Positions 8,015 to 17,865 of a DNA stretch of 64,000 bases are shown piece by piece. Each line of letters opens with the position of its first letter. Position 1 is the first letter of the stretch. Location of the stretch: NCBI RefSeq assembly GCF_946479415.1, contig NZ_CAMLFY010000008.1, positions 14,591 through 78,590 on the forward strand, read 5' to 3'. Source of the DNA: an uncultured Shinella sp. GTDB taxonomy: Bacteria > Pseudomonadota > Alphaproteobacteria > Rhizobiales > Rhizobiaceae. Both the position numbers and the translations under genes were made by a program. The notes beneath the pieces are model-generated. The model was given only the letters and a program-made list of their open reading frames with translations, searched no databases and had not been told where the DNA came from.

Positions 8015-8200
8015 AGGGACTTGATTGGTCTAACCGGCCGCCTGAAATCACCCTCTCGTGGCCGGTGGAGGGGCTCTTTTATTTTATGCGCTCTTGGCCA
8101 CTCAAACGATACGACGCGCACAAGCCGTTAAGGTGTGCTGGTCGCGATGATATTGCGTATTCCGTGCTGGGTTAAAATCCGGAGTCAACGCCACAGGGAT

Positions 8201-9097
8201 CTAAAATCCCGAAAGAAATGCGAACAGAGACGGGAAGACGTCCTGATGATGAAGGAGAGGCGCATGGCCCTGGCCTTGCGCCGTTTGTGCGGCGACTTTG
8301 GCTCGGCCTTCCGTCATTGCCTGCAAAGTCTGCATGGAGAAAAGCGTCGAATGCTCGCCGCGGATGACCAGCATCGGCTTTTCGGCAAGGTTCTCGAATT
8401 GCGGCCAGAGGGTCAGTAGCGGCTTGCTGAAATCGATCGCCTGGAGTTGGTCGTTCAAGGCGGGGTCGTAGTCGGCGACGATGAGGCCGTCGCGCTCGGT
8501 GTAGAGTGCGTCGGCCATGTCCAGCCAGTCGTCTGCGGCAAGCGCGGGGAAAGCTTTGCCGTGAAGCGCCGCCAGACCATCGGCCGCCTGCTCGTAGGAC
8601 GAGAAGGCCGAACGGCGGCCCAGATAGTCCCTGATTTCCATGAGGCCTTGAGCCTCGATCGCCGGCCCGATGTCGTTCAGGACCGTTCCCGCGATGAGAT
8701 CCGGCCGAAGGGCCGTCATGATGTGCAGAATCAACCCGCCGCGTGAGGTGCCGATGAACAGGCACTGTTTCAGCTCAAGCCTGTCGCAGAGAGCGACGAC
8801 ATCCTTGCATTCCACCATCACATTGTAATTGGCGGGATCCGGGTCATATTGGGAAAGCCCGCGGCCGCGGTAATCCACGGCAATGAGCCGGCGAGGGCAC
8901 TTTGGATGATGGGAAAGCAACAAGGCGAGCTGGTGAAAGTCGCGCGCGTTGCGGCTGAGGCCGGGCAGGCAGATGACCGGCAGGCGCCCTTTGATTTCAG
9001 ATGTCGCTTCGGCAGGATAGTCGCGGGCGTGGAGCCTGAGTCCATCTTCGCTTGAGAAGAAGATGTCGTGGAATGCCTGCGCGTCCGAATGTGCCAT
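8201..9097 (-). CDS. Alpha/beta hydrolase
   Basis: A 298-residue alpha/beta-hydrolase fold protein. 'PVICLPGLSRNARDF' supplies the oxyanion loop (a PG motif in place of HG), and 'DYRGRGLSQYD' is typical of the epoxide hydrolase/esterase branch. The nucleophile elbow is 'IGTSRGG' (Ser, variant GxSxG). The acid is probably in 'DIGP' or later, and the catalytic His is in 'GQGHAPLL' near the C-terminus. No signal peptide is seen, so it should be cytoplasmic. It stands alone between the porin and the transglycosylase genes. The substrate is unknown; esterase, lactonase or haloperoxidase-like are alternatives. Confidence 0.88.
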   Translation of the reverse strand: MAHSDAQAFHDIFFSSEDGLRLHARDYPAEATSEIKGRLPVICLPGLSRNARDFHQLALLLSHHPKCPRRLIAVDYRGRGLSQYDPDPANYNVMVECKDVVALCDRLELKQCLFIGTSRGGLILHIMTALRPDLIAGTVLNDIGPAIEAQGLMEIRDYLGRRSAFSSYEQAADGLAALHGKAFPALAADDWLDMADALYTERDGLIVADYDPALNDQLQAIDFSKPLLTLWPQFENLAEKPMLVIRGEHSTLFSMQTLQAMTEGRAKVAAQTAQGQGHAPLLHHQDVFPSLFAFLSGF

Positions 9098-9168
9098 GCT
9101 CGTGCCTTGCCTGTGAAAGGTAAGGCATCATCGCCAATTCCACGGCCAAGTCATCCCGAAATATCGGC

Positions 9169-11301
9169 TCAGCGCCCGATGCTCAAATCGTGCTCGATAT
9201 CGGCAGTCTGGCCGAGACGAGTCTTGTAGACTTGGTAGTTCTCCATCACACGCTGCACATAGCCGCGGGTTTCGGAGAAGGGGATACGCTCGATCCAGTC
9301 GACCACCTCGTCGATCGGCTTGCCGCGCGGATCGCCATACCGCGCGATCCACTGTGGCACGCGGCGCGGCCCGGCATTGTAGGCGATGAAGGTCAGCACA
9401 TAGGAGCCGCCGAAATCGCTGATCTGCTCGCCGAGATAATGCGCGCCGAGCGTGGCGTTATAGGCGGCGTCCGTCGTCAAACGCTCCTTGGAATAGGCAA
9501 GGCCGTAGCGCTTGGCGACACCCTGCGCGGTGCCCGGCATCAGCTGCAGCAGGCCCTGCGCATTGGCCGGCGAGATGGCAGCCGGGTTGAAGGCGCTTTC
9601 CTGGCGCGCGATGGCATAGGCGAGCGCCTTGCCGGAGCCGGAAATATTGGCGCCGTCGGGAATGACGCCGATGGGGAAGGCAAGGGCTGCGACATCGATG
9701 CCGCGGCCGAAGGCGATCTTGCCGATCTGCAGCGAAAGCTGGTGGTTTCCACCCTTTTCGGCCTGCGCCGCCAACAGCGCGAGCTCGCCGGGGCTCATCA
9801 ATTCACCGGCCAGCGCTCGGTAAAGACTATCGCCGCGCCAGCCGTGGCCGGCGGCCTGAAGGCGGGCGATGGCCTGCACGGCCTCGCGCTGGTTGAAACT
9901 GGCACGCTCCTCCGCCGTCGGCGTGGGGTAGGTGACGTTCAGCGTCTTGCGGCCGAGTCGTGCGCCGGCAAGCTGGCCGTAGAAGGTGCCGGGAAAATTC
10001 GCGGCCTTGGCGAAATAATCCTTCGCATCGCCCGGCCCGCCCTTTTCGGCGGCCCGGCCGAGCCAGTACCAGGCGCGGGACACCGAAAGCGGCCTGTCGG
10101 AGGTTTGCAGGATGCGCTGGAAGTGGCCGGCGGCCGTCTTCGCATCGCCGAGATCGCGCAAGGCATACCACCCGGCATGGAATTCCGCCTCGACGATATC
10201 GGTCGGATCATCCGCACCGTGCCGGGCGGCAACATTGTAGGCATCGCGATAATCGCCGAGATCGGAAAGGCCCCGGCTGACGATGCGCTGTTCGTTCCAC
10301 CAGGCACCAGGATTGATGAGACGGGCGGGATCCTCCGGCATCGAGGCAAAGAGTTTTGCCGCCGCGCGGTAGTCCTGCTTGCCGCGCAGATTGCGGATGC
10401 GCAGGAACGTATAGGCCGGATCCTTCTGCCAGCTGGCATCCACCGCCTTGATCAGGTCGCCGGCATTCTTGTTCTTTCGGATGACGGCCGCCCAGGCACG
10501 GTAGAGCGATTGCGCCTTGCCGAGATCGCCGAAACGCTGCGCCTGGTCAGCGCGGTCGCGATACAGCAGCATCTCCATGCGTATCTTGTGGTCGTCGGCG
10601 CCGAGAAGCGTGCCGAATTCGGCAAGAATCGTGTCCTCGAGATCCCCGGAAAGCGCGTCCTTTTGCCAGAACGAGCGCAGGATGTTCGTCGCACGGGGCG
10701 TGTCGCCCGTCGCGACGAGCGCGCGAGACAAAACGATGGCGCCCTCCGCCGTTTCCGGCCTCGTGGTGCCGAAGGCGGCGAGCACATCTGCCGTCGCCGG
10801 GTTTTCCCGTGCCATCGCCTTTTCGGAATTGGCACGCAATGCCGTCAGCCCTGGCCAGCCTTTCAGCTCGCGCTGGGCATTGGCGATTTCCCAGGAGGGC
10901 ACGCCGCGCTGGCCCGAAACGGCAATCGCCCAGGTCAGGATATGGCGGTCGAGGCTGGAGGAGGGCAGGCGGTCGCGCGCGGCAATCGCCGCCGCGGCAT
11001 CCCGGTTGGAGAGGGCGTCGAGCCCCTCGCGCAGTTCCGCACTGACCACCGGCACGGCGTCGGCGCGGGGGATCGCGCTGGTGATGACATCCTTCGACGG
11101 CATCTCGGCGGCAAAGCCGAGTGGCTTGATGTCGGCGGTGTTGTCGGCCTCGACGGGCGATGAGCGCAACGCAAGCCCGGCAATACCGGCAAGCAGCAGG
11201 GCGCAAAGGGCGAAACTGTTTGTCGAGATCATGCTACATCCCGGCTGCCGTGGCAGGCGACGCATCGGCGCGTGATTTTCCGCCTGTTTGTGAACACTCA
11301 T
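9169..11301 (-). CDS. Soluble lytic murein transglycosylase (GH23, Slt70-like)
   Basis: Up to 710 residues. A long alpha-superhelical N-terminal domain (TPR-like, Ala/Arg rich) is followed by the C-terminal catalytic SLT domain. Motifs are 'IARQESAFNPAAISPANAQG' with the catalytic Glu in RQES, 'LLQLMPGTA' and 'FIAYNAGPRRV'. It cleaves the MurNAc-GlcNAc bond of peptidoglycan to 1,6-anhydroMurNAc in the periplasm. A hydrophobic stretch 'FALCALLLAGIAGLAL' forms the signal region. The start is ambiguous: ATG 11301 has AAGGG close upstream, while ATG 11265 or 11232 would give a shorter, more ordinary signal peptide. It is divergent from dapA. Confidence 0.92.
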   Translation of the reverse strand: MSVHKQAENHAPMRRLPRQPGCSMISTNSFALCALLLAGIAGLALRSSPVEADNTADIKPLGFAAEMPSKDVITSAIPRADAVPVVSAELREGLDALSNRDAAAAIAARDRLPSSSLDRHILTWAIAVSGQRGVPSWEIANAQRELKGWPGLTALRANSEKAMARENPATADVLAAFGTTRPETAEGAIVLSRALVATGDTPRATNILRSFWQKDALSGDLEDTILAEFGTLLGADDHKIRMEMLLYRDRADQAQRFGDLGKAQSLYRAWAAVIRKNKNAGDLIKAVDASWQKDPAYTFLRIRNLRGKQDYRAAAKLFASMPEDPARLINPGAWWNEQRIVSRGLSDLGDYRDAYNVAARHGADDPTDIVEAEFHAGWYALRDLGDAKTAAGHFQRILQTSDRPLSVSRAWYWLGRAAEKGGPGDAKDYFAKAANFPGTFYGQLAGARLGRKTLNVTYPTPTAEERASFNQREAVQAIARLQAAGHGWRGDSLYRALAGELMSPGELALLAAQAEKGGNHQLSLQIGKIAFGRGIDVAALAFPIGVIPDGANISGSGKALAYAIARQESAFNPAAISPANAQGLLQLMPGTAQGVAKRYGLAYSKERLTTDAAYNATLGAHYLGEQISDFGGSYVLTFIAYNAGPRRVPQWIARYGDPRGKPIDEVVDWIERIPFSETRGYVQRVMENYQVYKTRLGQTADIEHDLSIGR

Positions 11302-11555
11302 TAACCCTTTGTTGCCTTAACGGAACCTTAACCGCTCATCTCACGAAGCCGTGAGGACCGCTTCATCCAACGCGACGGATCAGGTGAAACGAATATTCGT
11401 GCCCCAGAGCCAATTCCGCCTTGATTGTGCATGAAAAACGCCCGTCGCGGCGCTTGCCGCATGACCGTCACCCGACTATTGTGCCAGCGTTTTTAACCAC
11501 GGAATACGGCCAAAGCATGTAAGCCCATGGGCGGCTCTGGCCTCAGGAGTTCTGG

Positions 11556-12440
11556 ATGTTCAAGGGATCCCTTCCCGCTCTCGTCACCCCCTTTACCGAT
11601 GCCGGCGCCGTCGATGAAGACGCGTTCGCCGCCTATGTCGAATGGCAGATCGGTGAGGGCAGCCACGGTCTCGTTCCGGTGGGCACCACCGGCGAGTCGC
11701 CGACGCTGTCCCATGACGAGCACAAACGGGTGGTGGAACTCTGCATCAAGGTGGCGAAGGGCCGCGTTCCGGTCATTGCCGGTGCGGGCTCCAACAACAC
11801 CAAGGAAGCGATCGATCTCGCCCAGCACGCCGAAAAGGCCGGTGCGGACGCGGCTCTCGTCGTGACGCCCTATTACAACAAGCCGACGCAGAAGGGTCTC
11901 TTCGCGCACTATGCCGCGATTGCCGGCGCCGTGAAGCTGCCGATCGTCATCTACAACATTCCCGGCCGTTCCGTCGTCGACATGACGCCGGAAACGATGG
12001 GCGCGTTGGTGAAGGCGCATCCCTCGATCATGGGCGTCAAGGATGCGACGGGCAAGATCGAGCGCGTGTCCGAACAGCGCCTCACCTGTGGCAAGGGTTT
12101 CGTCCAGCTTTCGGGTGAAGACGCGACCGCACTCGGCTTCAACGCCCATGGCGGCGTCGGCTGCATCTCGGTCACGGCCAATGTCGCGCCGCGCCTGTGC
12201 GCCGAATTCCAGGAAGCGACGCTGGCGGGTGATTACGCCAAGGCACTGGAATACCAGGACAAGCTGATGCCGCTGCACAAGGCGATCTTCCTGGAACCGG
12301 GTCTTTGCGGCGCGAAATACGCGCTGAACCGCACCCGCGGCATGAACCGCTTCGTGCGTTCGCCGCTTCTGCCCACTCTGGAGCCGGCCACGGAGGCTGC
12401 CATCGACGCGGCGCTGCGCCACGCCGGTCTGCTGAACTGA
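11556..12440 (+). CDS. dapA: 4-hydroxy-tetrahydrodipicolinate synthase
   Basis: 294 residues, the usual DapA length. It condenses pyruvate with aspartate semialdehyde in the lysine/meso-diaminopimelate pathway as a cytoplasmic TIM-barrel tetramer. Signature residues are present: '[10 protein letters not shown]' (Thr44-Thr45 region), Tyr133 in 'IYNIPGRS' and the Schiff-base Lys162 in 'GVKDATG'. AGGAG precedes the ATG at good spacing. It is followed one base after its stop by smpB, so the two are co-transcribed. The 254-base gap to the divergent transglycosylase gene holds its promoter; no consensus was identified. Confidence 0.98.
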   Translation: MFKGSLPALVTPFTDAGAVDEDAFAAYVEWQIGEGSHGLVPVGTTGESPTLSHDEHKRVVELCIKVAKGRVPVIAGAGSNNTKEAIDLAQHAEKAGADAALVVTPYYNKPTQKGLFAHYAAIAGAVKLPIVIYNIPGRSVVDMTPETMGALVKAHPSIMGVKDATGKIERVSEQRLTCGKGFVQLSGEDATALGFNAHGGVGCISVTANVAPRLCAEFQEATLAGDYAKALEYQDKLMPLHKAIFLEPGLCGAKYALNRTRGMNRFVRSPLLPTLEPATEAAIDAALRHAGLLN

Positions 12441-12441
12441 T

Positions 12442-12921
12442 ATGGCAACAAAGGCACGCCCAGCGACGGTCAAGAAGATTGTAGCGGAAAACCGCAAGGC
12501 CCGCTTCAACTACGAGATCATCGATACCTACGAGGCCGGTCTGGTTCTGACCGGCACGGAGGTCAAATCGCTGCGTGAAGGCAAGGCGAATATTGCAGAG
12601 TCCTACGCCTCGGATGAGGGCGGCGAGATCTGGCTGATCAATTCCTATCTGCCGGAATATCTGCAGGCGAATCGCTTCAACCACGAGACCCGCCGCCGCC
12701 GCAAGCTGCTGCTGTCCAAACGCGAGATCCATCGCCTGCGCGTCGCGATCAACCGCGAAGGCATGACGCTGGTGCCGTTGAAAGTCTATTTCAACGATGT
12801 CGGCCGGGCCAAGCTCGAGCTTGCGCTCGCCAAGGGCAAGAAGCTGCACGACAAGCGCGAGACCGAGAAGGAACGCGACTGGAACCGCCAGAAGGGCCGC
12901 CTGCTGCGCGATCGCGGCTGA
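12442..12921 (+). CDS. smpB: SsrA (tmRNA)-binding protein
   Basis: 159 residues. SmpB binds tmRNA and delivers it to stalled ribosomes in trans-translation. It shows the conserved start '[13 protein letters not shown]', '[20 protein letters not shown]', '[15 protein letters not shown]' and a basic C-terminal tail ('[19 protein letters not shown]') that mimics mRNA in the A site. Its ATG is two bases after the dapA stop. The tmRNA gene itself is not in the window. Confidence 0.98.
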   Translation: MATKARPATVKKIVAENRKARFNYEIIDTYEAGLVLTGTEVKSLREGKANIAESYASDEGGEIWLINSYLPEYLQANRFNHETRRRRKLLLSKREIHRLRVAINREGMTLVPLKVYFNDVGRAKLELALAKGKKLHDKRETEKERDWNRQKGRLLRDRG

Positions 12922-12977
12922 GCGACTTTCAAGCGCCGGCCGTCAGGCCGGCGCCCATCCCGATTTCACAATGAAAT

Positions 12978-13454
12978 TCAGAACTGTGCGTAAAGCTGCG
13001 CGATGACCGACTGCTGTGCGGCGCGGGCGAGCTCGGCGCCGGTCGTCTCGGCCGGCACATCCGGCGAGGGCGCCGGGTTGGCGCTTGGTGTGCGCGGGGC
13101 GAGGAAGGACGAGAGCAGCGCGTTGAGATCCGTGCTCTCGATCGCCAGGCGCGCGGTCGGGTTGCGCTCTGCGGAAACGCGGGCTTCACCCGTCACCTGG
13201 GTGGACGGCGCGGCATAGACGGGGACGTTGGAAATGCCCGGCTGACCGTTCGGAGCATAGAGGAAACTGAGGTCGCCGATATCCTCGGCGGTCTCCGACG
13301 GTGTCGAGACCTGCGTGACGGGCTGCGGCACGGTGAGCGCAGTAAGGGCGGAGGCGGCGGGGCGATTTTCCACCGCAGGCGTCGCCGCGCGCACTTCAAG
13401 CGCGTTCGATACGGCCCGGTAGCTGTTGCCCGAAAGCGAGACTGCGTCCACCAT
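12978..13454 (-). CDS. Conserved hypothetical protein, Ala/Pro/Thr rich
   Basis: 158 residues from ATG 13454 (MVDAVSLSGNSYRAVSN). Upstream in-frame starts reach 13541 but add an unconvincing leader. Low-complexity Ala/Pro/Thr/Val stretches alternate with a short ordered C-terminus 'ELARAAQQSVIAQLYAQF'. No signal peptide, membrane segment or known domain is seen. It is convergent with smpB and stands alone. Similar short proteins without known function sit next to smpB in other Rhizobiaceae as far as I recall. Function unknown. Confidence 0.6.
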   Translation of the reverse strand: MVDAVSLSGNSYRAVSNALEVRAATPAVENRPAASALTALTVPQPVTQVSTPSETAEDIGDLSFLYAPNGQPGISNVPVYAAPSTQVTGEARVSAERNPTARLAIESTDLNALLSSFLAPRTPSANPAPSPDVPAETTGAELARAAQQSVIAQLYAQF

Positions 13455-13685
13455 GTTGCGAAATGTCCCAATGCGAAATGACTGTACGGCAATGGGAATA
13501 TCAGGAGAAACTTGCGGAACATTAATGGCCCGCCAGGGCATTTGATTCAATGTTTAACGGAACATTGAAAAGCCTGGAATTTCAGGGTTTTCGCGTCGGG
13601 AAATTCCAAGAAAAACCGCAAGCTAGGCCCTGAACGCATCAACGTCCCGGAGCGGGACGTTGATGAAGGAGGAGCGAGATGGGGC

Positions 13686-14264
13686 TTACTCTGCGACGTT
13701 GTCTGCCGCCGGCTCGACGTTGCGCTGCGGGCGCTCGGACGGGTCGCGGCCGATCTCGGCCTTCAGCGTGCCGAGATCGATGAAATAGTCGGCCTGGCGG
13801 CGCAGGTCGTCGGCGATCATCGGCGGCTGGGTCTGCATCGTGGAGACGACGGACACCTTGCGCCCCTTGCGTTGCAGCGCCTCGACGAGCGTGGTGAAAT
13901 CGCCGTCGCCGGAGAAGATGACGAGATGATCGACGGTCTCGGATTGCTCCATGGCATCGATGGCAAGCTCGATATCCATGTTGCCCTTGATCTTGCGACG
14001 TCCAAGCGAGTCGGTGAACTCCTTGGCCGGCTTGGTAACGACCTTGTAGCCGTTATAGTCCAGCCAGTCGATCAGCGGGCGGATCGAGGAATATTCCTGG
14101 TCTTCGATGAGGGCCGTGTAGTAATAGGCGCGCAGCAGATAGCCGCGTTTCTGGAAGGCCTTGAGAAGTTTTCTGTAATCGATATCAAATCCGAGTGTCC
14201 TGGAAGCCGCATAGAGATTTGCACCGTCGATGAAGAGGGCGATTTTCTCGCGGGGATCGAACAT
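13686..14264 (-). CDS. NYN domain protein (LabA/DUF88 type)
   Basis: A 192-residue protein with a PIN-like NYN fold. The acidic metal-site residues lie in 'IALFIDGANLY' (first Asp), 'GNMDIELAIDAM' and 'FSGDGDFTTLVEAL'. NYN proteins are predicted single-strand RNA nucleases; this subgroup (LabA-like, about 190 residues) is widely conserved in alphaproteobacteria. AAAGGA lies about 9 nt before the ATG. An acidic disordered C-terminal tail begins near residue 170. It is divergent from rpoZ across about 410 bases. The RNA target is unknown. Confidence 0.88.
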   Translation of the reverse strand: MFDPREKIALFIDGANLYAASRTLGFDIDYRKLLKAFQKRGYLLRAYYYTALIEDQEYSSIRPLIDWLDYNGYKVVTKPAKEFTDSLGRRKIKGNMDIELAIDAMEQSETVDHLVIFSGDGDFTTLVEALQRKGRKVSVVSTMQTQPPMIADDLRRQADYFIDLGTLKAEIGRDPSERPQRNVEPAADNVAE

Positions 14265-14675
14265 GCCGGGAAATCCTTTTAAGTAGACGTTGAGCTAAAC
14301 AGTACGGTTTTGAACATGTCCCGGCACTTCCGGATGCACTGGCCGGTTGAATTAACTCTTTTTCATATAATCTTCATTTAGGGCAGCCGAACACGCTTTC
14401 CAAGCAAACCTAGGTTGCGCATACGATTTTTGTCACCGGCATCGTTTCAGCAAATTCAAGGACTTCGGAATTGGGGAACAGTTCCCGCACGTTACCCTAT
14501 TTGTCCGATATTTGGTTATTCCGCTTTCCGTAACGTCAGAACTCAACCATAAATTACATGGGGAGACTTATGACACGCAGCGCCGGGGATATGGGAAGGA
14601 AAAACTTGAATTTTTCTCCCTTTGCCTGTATCGGGCATGCAAACTCCTGAAATTCTTGATCACAAAGGACAGGCA
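14265..14675. promoter_or_regulatory. Divergent promoter region between NYN gene and rpoZ
   Basis: 411 bases without a supported gene. It includes an AT-rich stretch at about 14340-14400 and a near-palindrome GCAAACCTAGGTTGC at about 14405-14419. Both divergent promoters should lie here; no convincing -35/-10 was identified. Confidence 0.4.
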
Positions 14676-15080
14676 ATGGCCCGTGTCACCGTTGAAGATT
14701 GCATTGACAAAGTAGACAACCGCTTCGAGCTGGTTCTGCTTGCAAGCCATCGCGCCCGCCTCATCTCGCAGGGTGCGGCCATCACCATAGACCGCGACAA
14801 CGACAAGAACCCCGTCGTTGCTCTGCGTGAAATCGCCGACGAAACGCTCTCGCCCGACGACCTCAAGGAAGACCTGATCCACTCGCTGCAGAAGCATGTC
14901 GAAGTGGACGAGCCCGAGCCCGATCCGGCAAGCCTTGCTGCCGACACCGCATCCACGACGGCCGCCGTCGACGAGGACGAGGACCAGCCGGAAACCATCA
15001 CCTTCGACCGCATGTCGGAAGAAGAGCTGCTGGCCGGCATCGAAGGTCTCGTGCCGCCGGAAAAGAGCGACGATTACTGA
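14676..15080 (+). CDS. rpoZ: DNA-directed RNA polymerase omega subunit
   Basis: 134 residues starting [20 protein letters not shown], the canonical omega N-terminus, with AAAGGA upstream of this ATG. Omega wraps the beta-prime C-terminus and aids RNAP assembly. The 'RARLISQGA' and '[11 protein letters not shown]' segments are the conserved core. The C-terminal 60 residues form an acidic Asp/Glu-rich tail seen in alphaproteobacterial omegas. It is followed by a strong terminator and then by rsh, an order conserved in many proteobacteria. Confidence 0.97.
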   Translation: MARVTVEDCIDKVDNRFELVLLASHRARLISQGAAITIDRDNDKNPVVALREIADETLSPDDLKEDLIHSLQKHVEVDEPEPDPASLAADTASTTAAVDEDEDQPETITFDRMSEEELLAGIEGLVPPEKSDDY

Positions 15081-15120
15081 TTTCGGTAATTTACCGAAGC
15101 CTTTGATATTGCGAATGCCG

Positions 15121-15156
15121 GTGCGCCCCTCTTATGGTCGGGGCGCACTTTTTTTT
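15121..15156 (+). terminator. Rho-independent terminator after rpoZ
   Basis: A 9-bp perfect stem GTGCGCCCC / GGGGCGCAC with a 10-nt loop, followed by eight T. It lies only 35 bases before the rsh start, so rsh transcription depends on readthrough or on a promoter inside or near this hairpin. Confidence 0.92.
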
Positions 15157-15190
15157 GCCCCGCCGCGCGCGGGGAGGGAGCCGACCGAGA

Positions 15191-17422
15191 ATGATGCGCC
15201 AATATGAACTCGTCGAACGAGTTCAGAAGTACAAGCCCGATGTCAACGAGGCCCTGCTCAACAGGGCCTATGTCTATGCCATGCAGAAGCATGGGCAGCA
15301 GAAGCGGGCGAGCGGCGATCCCTATATTTCGCATCCCCTCGAAGTCGCCGCCATCCTGACCGACATGCGCCTCGACGAATCGACGATCGCGGTCGCCCTG
15401 CTGCACGACACGATCGAGGACACCAGCGCGACGCGCGGCGAGATCGACGAACTGTTCGGCGAGGATATCGGCGCGCTGGTCGAAGGCCTCACCAAGATCA
15501 AGAAGCTCGATCTCGTTTCCAAGAAGGCCAAGCAGGCGGAAAACCTGCGCAAGCTGCTGCTCGCCATTTCCGATGACGTGCGCGTGCTGCTCGTCAAGCT
15601 CGCCGACCGGCTGCACAATATGCGCACGCTGGACCACATGACGCCGGAAAAGCGCGCCCGCATCTCCGAGGAGACGATGGATATCTATGCGCCGCTCGCC
15701 GGCCGCATGGGCATGCAGGACATGCGCGAGGAGCTGGAAAACCTCTCCTTCCGCCATATCAATCCGGAAGCCTTCGAGACCGTCACGAAAAAGCTGGAGG
15801 AACTCTCCCGCCGCAACGAGGGGCTCATCCGCAAGATCGAGGACGAACTGCGCGAGTTGCTGGTCGTCAACGGCCTTGACGATGCGCTCGTCAAGGGACG
15901 GCAGAAGACGGTCTATTCGGTTTTCCGTAAGATGCAGTCGAAGTCGCTGTCCTTCGAGCAGCTCTCCGACGTCTATGCCTTCCGCATTCTCGTGGATGAT
16001 ATCCCGGCCTGTTATGCCGCGCTCGGCATCGTGCACACGCGCTGGCGCGTCGTGCCGGGCCGCTTCAAGGACTATATCTCGACGCCGAAGCAGAACGACT
16101 ATCAGTCGATCCACACCACCATCGTCGGCCCGTCGCGCCAGCGCATCGAGCTGCAGATCCGCACCAAGCGCATGCACGAGATCGCCGAATACGGTATCGC
16201 CGCGCATTCGCTCTACAAGGACAAGGAAGTGGTGATCGGCGAGGTGCGCACGACATCGCCGCGCTCGAATGCCTATGCCATGCTGCGCCGGACGATCGAG
16301 GCGCTGGCCGAAGGCGACAATCCGGAAGAATTCCTCGAGCATACCAAGCTCGAACTCTTCCAGGACCAGGTGTTCACCTTCACGCCCAAGGGCCAGCTGA
16401 TCACCCTGCCGCGCGGCGCTACGCCGATCGATTTCGCCTATGCCGTACACACCAATGTCGGCGATACCTGCGTCGGCGCCAAGATCAATGGCCGCATCAT
16501 GCCGCTCGTCACGCGGCTCTCCAACGGCGACGAGGTGGAGATCATCCGCTCCGGCATTCAGGTGCCGCCGCCGGCCTGGGAGGAGATTGTCGTCACCGGC
16601 AAGGCGCGTGCTGCCATCCGCCGCGCCACCCGCGCCGCCGTGCGCAAGCAATATGCCGGCCTCGGCTACCGCATTCTGGAGCGCACCTTCGATCGCGCCG
16701 GCAAATCCTTCTCGCGGGATGGTCTGAAGCCCGTGCTGCATCGCCTTGGCCAGAAGGACGTCGAGGACGCCATCGCCTCCGTCGGCCGCGGCGAGCTTTC
16801 CTCGCTCGACGTGCTGCGCGCCGTCTTCCCGGATTATCAGGACGAGCGCGTGACGGTGAAGCCCAACACGGAGGAGGGCTGGTTCAACATGCGCAGCGCC
16901 GCCGGCATGGTCTTCAAGCTGCCCGGCAAGGCGAAGTCCGCGCTGGAGGGCGCTGAGACCGAAACCGGTCCCGAAGCTCTGCCGATCCGCGGCCTCTCCG
17001 GCAATGCCGAGGTGCATTTCTCCGCCGGCGGCGCCGTGCCGGGTGATCGCATCATCGGCATCATGGAGAAGGACAAGGGCATCACGATCTATCCGATCCA
17101 GTCGCCGGCGCTGCAAAAGTTCGACGACGAGCCGGAGCGCTGGATCGACGTGCGCTGGGATCTCGACGAGGCCAACAACACCCGTTTCATGGCGCGCATC
17201 GTGATCAATGCGCTGAACGAGCCGGGCACGCTGGCCGAAGTTACGCAGACGATCGCCACGAGCGACATCAATATCCGCTCCATGTCGATGACGCGGGTGG
17301 CGACGGATTTCACCGAAGTGCACATCGATCTTGAAGTCTGGGATCTCCGCCAGCTGAACCAGCTGATGGGCCAGCTCAAGGAGCTTCAGTGCGTCTCGAC
17401 GATCAGCCGCGTGTTTACATGA
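15191..17422 (+). CDS. rsh: Bifunctional (p)ppGpp synthetase/hydrolase
   Basis: 743 residues starting MMRQYELVERVQKYKPDVNE, the usual rhizobial Rsh start. Domain order is the HD hydrolase with 'HDTIED' at 72-77, the synthetase domain ('RFKDYISTPKQNDYQSIHTT'), TGS ('FTPKGQLITLPRGATPIDFA'), a helical region and the C-terminal ACT domain ('ARIVINALNEPGTLAEVTQT'). Both active sites look intact, as expected for the single long RSH enzyme of alphaproteobacteria, which makes and degrades the stringent-response alarmone. A weak hairpin follows the stop. Confidence 0.97.
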   Translation: MMRQYELVERVQKYKPDVNEALLNRAYVYAMQKHGQQKRASGDPYISHPLEVAAILTDMRLDESTIAVALLHDTIEDTSATRGEIDELFGEDIGALVEGLTKIKKLDLVSKKAKQAENLRKLLLAISDDVRVLLVKLADRLHNMRTLDHMTPEKRARISEETMDIYAPLAGRMGMQDMREELENLSFRHINPEAFETVTKKLEELSRRNEGLIRKIEDELRELLVVNGLDDALVKGRQKTVYSVFRKMQSKSLSFEQLSDVYAFRILVDDIPACYAALGIVHTRWRVVPGRFKDYISTPKQNDYQSIHTTIVGPSRQRIELQIRTKRMHEIAEYGIAAHSLYKDKEVVIGEVRTTSPRSNAYAMLRRTIEALAEGDNPEEFLEHTKLELFQDQVFTFTPKGQLITLPRGATPIDFAYAVHTNVGDTCVGAKINGRIMPLVTRLSNGDEVEIIRSGIQVPPPAWEEIVVTGKARAAIRRATRAAVRKQYAGLGYRILERTFDRAGKSFSRDGLKPVLHRLGQKDVEDAIASVGRGELSSLDVLRAVFPDYQDERVTVKPNTEEGWFNMRSAAGMVFKLPGKAKSALEGAETETGPEALPIRGLSGNAEVHFSAGGAVPGDRIIGIMEKDKGITIYPIQSPALQKFDDEPERWIDVRWDLDEANNTRFMARIVINALNEPGTLAEVTQTIATSDINIRSMSMTRVATDFTEVHIDLEVWDLRQLNQLMGQLKELQCVSTISRVFT

Positions 17423-17446
17423 CGGTTTCCATGCAAAAATATGGCA

Positions 17447-17470
17447 GCCTGCCCTGAATAAGGCAGGTTT
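17447..17470 (+). terminator. Possible terminator after rsh
   Basis: The stem CCTGCC (17448-17453) / GGCAGG (17462-17467) is followed by only three T, so it is a weak candidate. It is consistent with DUF3563 having its own promoter downstream. Confidence 0.4.
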
Positions 17471-17590
17471 GCCCAACATTTGACCGGCCGTTATGCATCT
17501 TTCGCATGGCTGTATTGGAATAGTGTCGCTGGTGCCTTGGGGGTTCTAACCCTATCTTCTGCGTCGGGAGGTAACCGAAAGAGGTTTACC

Positions 17591-17743
17591 ATGTTGAAGC
17601 AGATCAAGAACTTTGCCCGCGCCCTGCGCGTTCCGAACGCCGACGAGCGCGAGATGGCCTATCTCAACAGCGCCATCGACCGTATCGACCTGGAATATCG
17701 CCAGCGTCAGATCGACCGCGGCCTGTTCCGCAAGTCTTTCTAA
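17591..17743 (+). CDS. DUF3563 family small protein
   Basis: A 50-residue protein MLKQIKNFARALRVPNADER... ending 'RQRQIDRGLFRKSF'. The pattern 'DEREMAYLNSAIDRIDLEYR' is typical of the small DUF3563 family of alpha- and betaproteobacteria. The whole protein is probably one amphipathic helix pair. GGAGG and AGAGG lie upstream of the ATG. The function is unknown. Confidence 0.85.
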   Translation: MLKQIKNFARALRVPNADEREMAYLNSAIDRIDLEYRQRQIDRGLFRKSF

Positions 17744-17865
17744 GTCTTGAGATCAAGTGGCGCACCGGGTGCGCCACGGCCGTTCGTGGCGCCATGATGG
17801 CGCCGCTGTCGGCGCCCCTGCCAGCGCCATTGAAATGCCACTAACGGATCGGCTATGTCTTGGGC

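Noticed and set aside
9190..11163. A 657-codon open frame on the plus strand
   Set aside because: It is antisense to the lytic transglycosylase, which has clear catalytic motifs. The frame is His/Arg/Gly/Ala-rich without domains, a normal result of GC-rich codon structure.
14405..14419. GCAAACCTAGGTTGC near-palindrome as an operator
   Set aside because: It is a single, imperfect site without a linked regulator and too far (over 250 bases) from rpoZ; a similar ACCTAGGT also occurs by chance after the porin gene.
15074..17479. An 801-codon open frame on the minus strand
   Set aside because: It is antisense to rsh, and its composition is typical of a shadow frame.
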